NCBI RefSeq assembly: GCF_006716675.1
Contig: NZ_VFPM01000004.1
Location: forward strand, 186,001-250,000
Source of the DNA: Humibacillus xanthopallidus
GTDB taxonomy: Bacteria; Actinomycetota; Actinomycetes; Actinomycetales; Dermatophilaceae
Direction of reading: 5' to 3'
DNA length: 64,000 nucleotides
Of this stretch, positions 35,522-43,089 are shown one piece after another; position 1 is the first letter of the stretch; the number at the start of each line of letters is the position of its first letter. Under the pieces are notes generated by a model, which made no database searches, was not told the origin of the DNA, and saw only the letters and a list, made by a program, of their open reading frames with translations. Position numbers and translations under genes: made by a program.

Positions 35522-37317
35522 CAGGTGTTGCGGGCAGGCTTGCCGGCGAAGCGGTCCTGGGTCCACGTGAGCAGCTCGGGGATGAGGGGCGAGTCGGCCT
35601 CGACCAGCGGCACGTGGTCCTTGCCGGGGTAGGTCCGGTAGTCCACGGCGTAGCCCGCGTCGCACCGCCCCTTGACGTAGGCGTCCTGGGCCGCCGGGAT
35701 GACGAGCTGGTCCGCGCCACCCTCGGCGAGCAGGAGCGGGGCGGCGATCGGGCCGGATGGGGTGTTCTCGACGAGCCGCTCGTGGAAGGCGCCGCTGTCG
35801 GGGTTGCCCTGCCACATCGGCTTGTCGAGCACGAGCGTCGAGGCGATCGACACGAGCGTCCCCGGCTCGGCCAGGCAGCGCTGGGCCATCTCGCGCACGA
35901 GGATCTGGGCGCCCGGCCGCACCACGTCGGAGAAGCGCACGTCGGGGTAGGTGCTCGTGTACGCCTGGACGACGTACGAGGCGAACAGCTCGCCGGCCGT
36001 GACGTTGTCGAGGTTGCGGATGAGGCCCGGCAGGTTGCTCGCGGGTGCCATCGCCGCCACGCCGTCGATCTTCAGCTCGGGCGCGTACGTGCTTGCCAGG
36101 ATGCCGGTCCAGAGGGCCGCATGCCCCCCTTGCGAGTGCCCCCACACGACGGTGTCGTCGGCGAGCGAGACGTCCTTCATCGCGTGCGCGGCGCGGATGG
36201 CGTCGAGCACCGACCGCCCCTCGCCTTGGCCGATGAGGTACGGGTGGACACCGGTCGTGCCCAGGCCGATGTAGTCGGTGGCCACGAGCGTCCAGCCCTG
36301 CTGCACGACGCGATCGACGACGAAGAGCGCCCCCGACTCGAACGTCTTGTCGAGCACCGACGGTGCGCAGCCCGGCGAGGCGCCGGTGGTGCCGTGCGCC
36401 CACGCGATGACCGGGGTCGGCCCCGCTGCAGCCTTCGGCGTGACGACGAGGGCGCTCGCGACTGCCGGCACCCCGTCGTCGCTCGTCGTCGTGTAGAGGA
36501 TCCGCCAGCCCTTCGCGTCGGCGGGCACGGCCCGGGTGAACGGCTCGACCCGCAGCAGCTGCCCCGGCTGGCTCGGCACGTCGCCCGGCGGGCTGTAGAA
36601 CGCGTCCGGCTGTGGCGTCCCGCGGTGCAGGGCGAGGCTGACGAGCATGAGGACGACGGCGACGGCAGCGCCGACGACGGTGCCGGCGAGGCGCCACCAG
36701 CCCGGCCGTGCCCTCCCCGGTCGGGTGGCTGCCGGCGCGCCGAGTTCCGTGTCGCGGCCCCGGGCCCGGCGGATCGCGTCGATGACGAGCCGGACGCCGA
36801 GCAGCACGACCTTCGCGCCGAACACGACCGCGATGACGAGGACGCTGACGTCGGGCCACGCGAGAGCGAGCAGACCGAAGACGATGGACGCTGCCCCGCC
36901 GATGATCCCGTTCCACCGGGCGGTGCCCCGCGCGCTCGCGCCGGCGAGGACGTCGGCGATCCCGCCGAGCACGAGGGCGAGGCCCACGACGACGGCGACG
37001 ACGCGGATCGTCGCTCCCGGCCAGACGAGGACGGCGAGGGCAGCCGCGAGGTAGAGAACCCCCTTGACGACCGGCCACCGCCGCGAGCTCTGCTCGTCGT
37101 CGCGGGCGGCCAGCTCGCCGAAGCCCGTGACGACGAGGCCGACGACGACCGCGACGAGCAGCACGGCCAGAGACGAGAAGGGGTTGAGGGTGAGGAAGGC
37201 CCCGACGAGCACGGCCACGACCCCGACGAGCAGCTGGAGCACCCAGGGCGTGCGTCGTCGGGTCGCGCGCCGTTCGCCCGTGTCGGGATCTTCCTGGGCC
37301 GTTGTCGTCACAGTCAC
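35518..37317 (-). CDS. DUF308/HdeD-like membrane domain fused to a secretory-lipase-type hydrolase
   Basis: About 599 residues from the GTG at 37317. Residues about 25-165 contain six hydrophobic helices in the HdeD/DUF308 pattern. After a linker, one more helix (about 195-215, GTVVGAAVAVVLMLVSLAL) leads to an alpha/beta hydrolase of the LIP/secretory lipase family. The hydrolase has AWAHGTTGASPGCAPS, the nucleophile elbow VVWGHSQGGHAALW, the Asp in EGGADQLVIP and the His in GKDHVPLVEAD. The hydrolase is thus anchored and should face outside. The GTG overlaps the stop of the GH1 gene (GTGA). It is the last gene of the mscS operon. The substrate is probably a lipid ester or acylated glycoside. 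Confidence 0.83.
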   Translation of the reverse strand: MTVTTTAQEDPDTGERRATRRRTPWVLQLLVGVVAVLVGAFLTLNPFSSLAVLLVAVVVGLVVTGFGELAARDDEQSSRRWPVVKGVLYLAAALAVLVWPGATIRVVAVVVGLALVLGGIADVLAGASARGTARWNGIIGGAASIVFGLLALAWPDVSVLVIAVVFGAKVVLLGVRLVIDAIRRARGRDTELGAPAATRPGRARPGWWRLAGTVVGAAVAVVLMLVSLALHRGTPQPDAFYSPPGDVPSQPGQLLRVEPFTRAVPADAKGWRILYTTTSDDGVPAVASALVVTPKAAAGPTPVIAWAHGTTGASPGCAPSVLDKTFESGALFVVDRVVQQGWTLVATDYIGLGTTGVHPYLIGQGEGRSVLDAIRAAHAMKDVSLADDTVVWGHSQGGHAALWTGILASTYAPELKIDGVAAMAPASNLPGLIRNLDNVTAGELFASYVVQAYTSTYPDVRFSDVVRPGAQILVREMAQRCLAEPGTLVSIASTLVLDKPMWQGNPDSGAFHERLVENTPSGPIAAPLLLAEGGADQLVIPAAQDAYVKGRCDAGYAVDYRTYPGKDHVPLVEADSPLIPELLTWTQDRFAGKPARNTC

Positions 37318-38693
37318 ACCACCTCGTTGCGACGGGACGCCTCGCGGAACCACGAGGCGCTGAGCTTGGGGGTACGTCGTTGCGTGTCGAAGTCGACATG
37401 GACCAGCCCGTACCGGTTGCGGTAGCCCGCGATCCACTCGAAGTTGTCGATGAGGCTCCAGTGGAAGTACCCGCGGACCGGCGCGCCCTCGGCGGTGGCG
37501 CGCTGGAGCTCGCCGAGGTGGCTGCGCAGGAGCATGATCCGGGAGGTGTCGAGGACCCGGCCGTCGACGAGGTCGTCGGTGGCGGAGCACCCGTTCTCGG
37601 TGACGTAGATGGCGGCCGGGTTCCACACGCTCGTGACCAGACGCGGGCCCCAGTACATCGACTCGGGGCTGACGTGGTGCCAGCGTGCGAAGTGCGGGTG
37701 CGACGGCTGGAACGGCAGCAGCTCGTAGCCGAGCGGGTGCGCCTCGTCGTCGCTGGCGCGCACGTAGTGGTTGGCCTGGTAGATGTTGACCCCGACGAAG
37801 TCGAGGGGGCTGCCGATCGTGTCGAGGTCGCCCTCGGCGATCCGTGGGGCGTCGGCGCCGGCGGCCTCGAGGTAGCCGTCGGTGTAGCGCCCTTCGAGCA
37901 TGACGGTGAGCAGCCCGGCGTTCGTCTCGCGCATCGCGACCTCGGCGGCGCGGACGTCCTCGGGGCGGTCGGTGACGGGCACGCAGATGACGCTGTTGTC
38001 GGCAGGGCCGACCTGGGCCGCAGGCCCGCCGTGGGCGCGGACCGCCTGGACGGCGAGGCCGTGCGCGAGCACGGCGTGATGGCGCACCTGGTTGACCTCC
38101 TTCGCCGCTAGCCGGAGGCCGGGAGCGAGCAGACCCGTGCCGTAGCCCGAGTCGACGAGGTTGGAGAACTCGTTGATGGTGAAGAAGTGGTGGACGCGGT
38201 CGCCGAGCCGCTCGGCGACGAGGGCGGCATACGCCCCGAAGGCCTCGGCCGTCGAGCGCTCGACCCAGCCGCCACGGTCCTGCAGCGCCTGGGGCAGGTC
38301 CCAGTGGTAGAGGGTCGCGAACGGCTCGACCCCGGCGGTGAGCAGCTCGTCGACGAGGCGGTCGTAGAAGCCGAGCCCGGCCTCGTTGGGGGTCCCCGTG
38401 CCCTCGGGCAGGACGCGCGGCCAAGCGATCGAGAAGCGGTATGCCGTCGCGCCGAGGTCGCGCATGAGCGCGACGTCCTCGCGGTAGCGGTGGTAGTGGT
38501 CGCAGGCGACGTCGGCGTCCGCCTCGACGAGCATGGCGCCGGGAGTGCGGACGAACGTGTCCCAGATGGACGCTCCGCGGCCGTCCTCGTCGACGGCACC
38601 CTCGACCTGGTAGGCGGCCGTCGCCGTGCCCCAGAGGAACCCGTCAGGGAAGGTGCGAGAGATGCGGTCGTGGTGGTCGGGTGTGCCGGTCAT
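37314..38693 (-). CDS. GH1 beta-glucosidase
   Basis: A 459-residue family-1 glycoside hydrolase that removes terminal beta-glucosyl (or related) residues with retention. Seen: FPDGFLWGTATAAYQVEGA at the start, the acid/base Glu about 175 in TINEF (the usual NEP is NEF here), and the nucleophile Glu about 366 in YVTENG. The WSLIDNFEW motif that shapes the glycone site is near the C-terminus. No signal peptide, so it is cytosolic. It lies 2 bases after the BASS transporter gene and its stop overlaps the next start. With the GH3 enzyme of the same operon it suggests breakdown of a beta-glucoside taken up by the cell. Confidence 0.9.
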   Translation of the reverse strand: MTGTPDHHDRISRTFPDGFLWGTATAAYQVEGAVDEDGRGASIWDTFVRTPGAMLVEADADVACDHYHRYREDVALMRDLGATAYRFSIAWPRVLPEGTGTPNEAGLGFYDRLVDELLTAGVEPFATLYHWDLPQALQDRGGWVERSTAEAFGAYAALVAERLGDRVHHFFTINEFSNLVDSGYGTGLLAPGLRLAAKEVNQVRHHAVLAHGLAVQAVRAHGGPAAQVGPADNSVICVPVTDRPEDVRAAEVAMRETNAGLLTVMLEGRYTDGYLEAAGADAPRIAEGDLDTIGSPLDFVGVNIYQANHYVRASDDEAHPLGYELLPFQPSHPHFARWHHVSPESMYWGPRLVTSVWNPAAIYVTENGCSATDDLVDGRVLDTSRIMLLRSHLGELQRATAEGAPVRGYFHWSLIDNFEWIAGYRNRYGLVHVDFDTQRRTPKLSASWFREASRRNEVV

Positions 38694-38695
38694 GG

Positions 38696-39571
38696 TCACT
38701 CTACTCTGACGGTGACGCTGGGCGCCTCGGCCGCGAGCCGCCGCTGCTGCCACGAGACGTAGGGCTTGACGACGATGCCGATGAGGACGGCATAGAGGAT
38801 GACGGTGGCGCCGAACGACTCGGTGGGGAAGTTCGCGGCGGCGATGCCGATGGCGAGGCCGGGGTTGCGGCTCGCACACGCGATGGCGAGCACGATGGCG
38901 TGGTCGCGGACCGGCCCGCCGAGCATGTGCCCGACGAGCAGCCCGATGAGGACGAACAGCGTCATCGCCCCGAGCGTCGCGAGGCTGGCGACCTTCAGCA
39001 GCGAGGGGCCTGCGACCACGAGCAGTGCGACGACGGCGAGGAGCATGATGAGGTTCGCCGCCTTGCCCACCGGCTCACGCAGCCGCTCGGCCGCCCGCGG
39101 CGCGACCCGCTGGACGAGGTAGCCGAGCGCGAGCGGCACGAGCACGGTGAGCACCATGGTGCGGGCGATGACACCCGGGTCGACGCCGAAGGGACGGCTC
39201 ATGATCCGGCCGAGCAGTGCCGTCATGGCGGGCACGATGACGATCGACAGGAGCGAGACCGCGAACGCCAGCCCGTAGGCGTACGCGTGGTGGCCGCCGG
39301 AGGCGAGGGTGGTGCGGGGGAGGAGCTGCGGGATCGGCGAGAGCGCGAGGACGACGAGCGCGACCCGCGCGGCGTGCGGGAGGTCGAAGGTGACCTCGAT
39401 GGCGAGCGCGACGACGGGCATGACGACGAACATCGCGACGAGGGAGACGAAGAGCAGGCGGGGTCGACGCAGGACGTAGCCGATGTCCTCACGGGTCGCT
39501 CCCAGCCCGGCCCAGAAGACCGTCGCGGCAACGCTGAGCTGGAAGGCGATCGACAGGGCGCCCACGATCAC
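38696..39571 (-). CDS. Sodium/bile-acid symporter family (BASS) transporter
   Basis: A 291-residue integral membrane protein with about nine or ten hydrophobic helices, beginning IVGALSIAFQLSVAATVFWAGL. Segments LALSPIPQLLPRTTLASGGHHAYAYGLAF and IACASRNPGLAIGIAAANFP match the crossed-helix Na+/substrate site of the BASS fold (the Pro-rich helix and the ASRNPGLA stretch). Bacterial members carry organic anions, pantoate, or sulphonated or bile-acid-like compounds. The start is a GTG at 39571 in a GTGA overlap with the GH3 stop. Placement between two beta-glucosidases suggests that it carries the glycoside or its aglycone. Confidence 0.85.
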   Translation of the reverse strand: MIVGALSIAFQLSVAATVFWAGLGATREDIGYVLRRPRLLFVSLVAMFVVMPVVALAIEVTFDLPHAARVALVVLALSPIPQLLPRTTLASGGHHAYAYGLAFAVSLLSIVIVPAMTALLGRIMSRPFGVDPGVIARTMVLTVLVPLALGYLVQRVAPRAAERLREPVGKAANLIMLLAVVALLVVAGPSLLKVASLATLGAMTLFVLIGLLVGHMLGGPVRDHAIVLAIACASRNPGLAIGIAAANFPTESFGATVILYAVLIGIVVKPYVSWQQRRLAAEAPSVTVRVE

Positions 39572-41748
39572 CGCCCGAACGTGCGCGGTTCGAGCTCGAC
39601 CTCGGCCGACAAGCCGGCGTCGCCGCTGTCGTGCGCGAGGGCGACGCGGTAGGTCCCACCGTCGATGCGCCAGCACGAGCCGGACGTGTCGTAGCGGGCC
39701 AGCGACCGGGGGTCGGCCTCGAGGTGGACCGTGGCGGACGCGCCGGGCTCGAGCTCGACGCGGTCGAAGGCGAGGAGCCGGACCCGGGTCCTGCCGTCGA
39801 CGGAGCGCAGGTAGAGCTGGGGCACGTCCGCGCCGGGACGGTCGCCGGAGTTCGTCACGACGACCCGGGCGGTGACGGTGGCACCCCCGGTGACGGCGAG
39901 GTCCGAGTGCTCGAACGTCGTGTAGCCGAGCCCGAAGCCGAAGGGGAAGAGCGGCGTCTTGTCGTGCAGGGCGTACCAGCGGTGGCCGACCTCGGCGCCC
40001 TCGTCGTAGGAGATCTCGACCGGGGTGCCCCACGGGGTGCCGAGGCCGGGCAGCTCGGGACGCGGCGTGTCCTCGAGCGACCGCGGGAACGTCAGGGGCA
40101 GGCGTCCCGAGGGGTTGACCCGTCCGGTCAGGACCTCGGCGATGGCCCGTCCGCCGGCTTGGCCCGGGTACCACGCCTGGACGACGGCGCCGACGTCCTC
40201 GAGCCAGGGCATGACCACCGGGTTGCCGGTCTCGAGGACGACGATCGTGCGCGGGTTCGCCGCGGCGACGGCGCGGATGACGTCGTCCTGGCCCCACGGC
40301 AGCGCGAGGTCGGCGAGGTCGAAACCCTCGCCCTCCAGCCGGACCGCCACCACGACGGCCACGTCGACGCGCCGGGCGAGCAGGGCCGCCTCGGCTGGCG
40401 ACATGCCGGGGTCGTACTCGACGGTCGCGTCGGGCAGGGCCTGGCGCAGCTCGGCGACCGGCGAGGAGGGCAGGAGGTAGAGGTTGCGCCCCACACCCAT
40501 GACGCCCGGGCCGCCGACCTTGACGACGCCGGCGAACCCACCGTGCGGGGTGACCGCACTCGAGCCCGTGCCCGTGGCCACCCCGAGCTGGGCGTGGCCG
40601 CCGATGACGCCGATGCGCAGGGCCTCGCCCGCCACGAAGGGCAGCACCCCCTCGTTGCGCAGCAGGACGACGCCCTCGCGGGCGGCCCGCAGCGCGACAT
40701 CGGCGTGCTCGGCCTCCTGGGCGGCGTCGAGGGGGACGGGCCCCGACCACGTGTCGGCGCCGACGGCATACACCGACCGCAGAATGCGACGGACCATGTC
40801 GGACAAGCGTTCTCGCGGGAGGCGGCCGTCGGCGAGAGCATCCGGCAGGTCGTCGAGGAAGGGCCGCCTGCCCCACAGCATGGTGTCCATCTGGGCGCCG
40901 GACTCCTGGTCGAGCCCAGCGAGGGCGAACTCCCAGTCGAGGGTGGCGCCCCAGTCGCTCATGACCCAGCCGGGGTAGCCCCAGGCGTCCTTGAGCACGT
41001 CGGTGACGAGGTGGCGGTTGCCGCCCGCGTACTCGCCGTTGATCTTGTTGTATCCGGTCATGACGGAGCCGGGGCGGGCCCGTTCGACCGCGAGCTCGAA
41101 CGCGAGCAGGTCGGACTCGCGGTGTGCGGCCGGCTCGATCCTGGCGTCGAGCCAGTGCCTGTTGGTCTCGTTGCAGTTGAGTGAGAAGTGCTTGACGGTG
41201 GAGATGACACCCTGCTCCTGGATGCCCTCGACGGTGCGGGCGGCTAGGAGCGCGGTGTGGAGCGGGTCCTCCGAGAGGTACTCGAAGTTGCGGCCGTTGC
41301 GGGGCTCCCGGGCGAGGTTGATGCCGCCGGCGAGCTGGACGTTGAAACCTCTGGCCCGTGCCTCGCGGCCGAGCGCGACACCCCAGGCGTGCGCGAGGTC
41401 GGCGTCGAACGACGCGCCGAGGACGAGCCCGGCGGGCAGCGCGGTCGCGGTGTCGCCCGGGCGGTAGCCGGGGTTGGTCACACCGAGGCTCGCGTCGCTC
41501 ATCAGCAGGGCGGGAAGGCCGAGCCGTGGCACCCCGGGCACGTAGCCCGCGCTCATCGGCACGTCCTCCGGGATGCGGGGGTCGCGTCCCGGGCTCACGG
41601 GGTTGCTGCCCATGACGCTGACGACGAGGGCAAGACGCTCCTCGTCCGTGAGCTGCTGCTCCACGGCGCTCGCTCTCGCGTCGGGGTCGGACACCACAGC
41701 TCCGGCATGCGCATCCGCTGGTCGGTCGAGGTCGTCTTCGATGCTCAT
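39568..41748 (-). CDS. GH3 beta-glucosidase/beta-xylosidase
   Basis: A 726-residue family-3 glycoside hydrolase. The N-terminal barrel has GFNVQLAGGINLAREPRNGRNFEYLSEDP, VISTVKHFSLN (KH substrate contacts), and the nucleophile Asp about 265 in VMSDWGA. The second domain carries LRNEGVLPF, GVIGGHA and the ARTIVVLETGNPVVMPW segment. A fibronectin-III-like C-terminal domain (FGFGLGYTTFEHSDL onward) completes the usual three-domain form. No signal peptide was seen. The ribosome site AGGAGGAG before ATG 41748 is the strongest of the operon, and the ATG overlaps the mscS stop. Confidence 0.9.
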   Translation of the reverse strand: MSIEDDLDRPADAHAGAVVSDPDARASAVEQQLTDEERLALVVSVMGSNPVSPGRDPRIPEDVPMSAGYVPGVPRLGLPALLMSDASLGVTNPGYRPGDTATALPAGLVLGASFDADLAHAWGVALGREARARGFNVQLAGGINLAREPRNGRNFEYLSEDPLHTALLAARTVEGIQEQGVISTVKHFSLNCNETNRHWLDARIEPAAHRESDLLAFELAVERARPGSVMTGYNKINGEYAGGNRHLVTDVLKDAWGYPGWVMSDWGATLDWEFALAGLDQESGAQMDTMLWGRRPFLDDLPDALADGRLPRERLSDMVRRILRSVYAVGADTWSGPVPLDAAQEAEHADVALRAAREGVVLLRNEGVLPFVAGEALRIGVIGGHAQLGVATGTGSSAVTPHGGFAGVVKVGGPGVMGVGRNLYLLPSSPVAELRQALPDATVEYDPGMSPAEAALLARRVDVAVVVAVRLEGEGFDLADLALPWGQDDVIRAVAAANPRTIVVLETGNPVVMPWLEDVGAVVQAWYPGQAGGRAIAEVLTGRVNPSGRLPLTFPRSLEDTPRPELPGLGTPWGTPVEISYDEGAEVGHRWYALHDKTPLFPFGFGLGYTTFEHSDLAVTGGATVTARVVVTNSGDRPGADVPQLYLRSVDGRTRVRLLAFDRVELEPGASATVHLEADPRSLARYDTSGSCWRIDGGTYRVALAHDSGDAGLSAEVELEPRTFGR

Positions 41749-42833
41749 CCGGCTCCTCCTCGGTTCACGTGTGGTTCACCGGCCCCGACGGCCCGGCCCA
41801 CCTCGACGAGGTGGCGCTGCCGCGGCACCGTCTCGAGGCCCTGCTGGACATGGACGACCAGTCCTTCGCGCACCTCGCGCAGCAGGTCGGCGACGTTGTC
41901 GCTGCGGCCGGTGCTGACGAAACAGCGCAAGGTGATCGAGCTCTCCGACGTCGCTTCGACGACGAGCCTCGCCACACTGCCGTCCCAGTGCGCCGAGCGG
42001 CGGACGAGCCGTTCGAGCTCGGCGCGGAGGTCATCGACGTCGGCGCCCCAGTCGACGAGCAGGTCGAGCTGCCCGACGACCTGCGAGCCGGCGTGCGTCC
42101 AGTTCTTGAACGGCGTGGTCGTGAAGTACGTGCACGGGAGGATGAGCGTCGTGCCGTCCCAGATGCGCACGGCGACGTAGGTCAGCGTCACCGCCTCGAT
42201 GTGGCCCCACTCCTGGTCGATGACGACGACGTCGCCGACGCGGATCGCATCCGTGAAGGCGATCTGCATACCGGCGAAGACGTTGCCGAGGGTGGTCTGG
42301 GCCGCAAGGCCGGCGACGATGCCGAGGACCCCGGCCGACGCGAAGAGGCTGACCCCGAGCTGGCGCACCCCCGGTATGGACCAGAGCACGGCGGCGACGG
42401 CCACGAGGACGACGAGGGAGACGGCGATGCGCCGCAGCAGCGTGATCTGCGTGCGCACGTGGCGGGCCCGCAGGTCCTCGAGGCTCTCCGGGAAGCGGGC
42501 GAGGGCGGCCTGCTCCACCGCGTGGGCCACGACGATGAACAGCCACGCGATCGACGCGGTGAGCGCGATGGACAGCAGCTGGGCCACGACGTCGGCCCAG
42601 GGTCTCGCGAGCGCCTGGTTGTAGGCGATGAGCGCGGCGAGGACGCAGATGGCGACGGTGGGTGAGCGGCCCGTCGTGCCGCGCACGCCCGAGACCCCCC
42701 AGCGGCGCAGCAGGCGGCGCAGCAGCCGCGACGCCACCAGCCCGACCGCGGCGGCGGCGATGGTCACGAGCGCCCCGACCCACACCACCTGCCCGATGCC
42801 GGCGTCCTCCAGCGCCGGCGATGACGTCAGCAT
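41745..42833 (-). CDS. MscS-family mechanosensitive channel protein
   Basis: A 362-residue small-conductance mechanosensitive channel homologue. Four hydrophobic helices are followed by the pore-lining helix (LGVSLFASAGVLGIVAGLAAQTTLGNVFAGMQIAF) rich in Gly and Ala, and by the conserved beta-domain start (RVGDVVVIDQEWGHIEAVTLTYVAVRIWDGTTLILP) and a C-terminal alpha/beta domain. I use ATG 42833, because the long upstream extension of the frame is Arg-rich and not typical. It is the first gene of a coupled five-gene operon, divergent from the LuxR regulator gene. A role in solute efflux or osmotic relief during glycoside uptake is possible. Confidence 0.88.
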   Translation of the reverse strand: MLTSSPALEDAGIGQVVWVGALVTIAAAAVGLVASRLLRRLLRRWGVSGVRGTTGRSPTVAICVLAALIAYNQALARPWADVVAQLLSIALTASIAWLFIVVAHAVEQAALARFPESLEDLRARHVRTQITLLRRIAVSLVVLVAVAAVLWSIPGVRQLGVSLFASAGVLGIVAGLAAQTTLGNVFAGMQIAFTDAIRVGDVVVIDQEWGHIEAVTLTYVAVRIWDGTTLILPCTYFTTTPFKNWTHAGSQVVGQLDLLVDWGADVDDLRAELERLVRRSAHWDGSVARLVVEATSESSITLRCFVSTGRSDNVADLLREVREGLVVHVQQGLETVPRQRHLVEVGRAVGAGEPHVNRGGAG

Positions 42834-43077
42834 GCGGCTCGCCGGGACGGTTGGTCCACGGCGGAGCGGGGTGCGAACGTGGCCCGTCGCGATGTCGCGT
42901 CGACGACGATGCGTGTGCTCATGGACCCTCTTTCTCGTCGCGGACCCCATCGCCGACGCTAGGGATCCACCTCGGGTGCCGAATCACGCAAACGCGTAGT
43001 CCGCGGACCTCCGGCGAGACGCCACGACGTGCCACAAAGGATGGACAAGGGGCTGGGCGGAGGCCGTCTGCCCTTCG
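42834..43077. other. Divergent promoter region between the mscS operon and the LuxR gene
   Basis: About 244 bases with no plausible gene. It must hold the promoter of the mscS operon on the minus strand and ends at the -10 element of the LuxR gene. I did not find a clear repeat that could serve as LuxR-type operator. Confidence 0.5.
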
Positions 43078-43083
43078 TATGCT
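43078..43083 (+). promoter_or_regulatory. -10 element of a probable leaderless transcript (LuxR gene)
   Basis: TATGCT (TAnnnT) ends 6 bases before the ATG at 43090, placing the transcript start at or next to the start codon. Confidence 0.5.
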
Positions 43084-43089
43084 CCGGTC

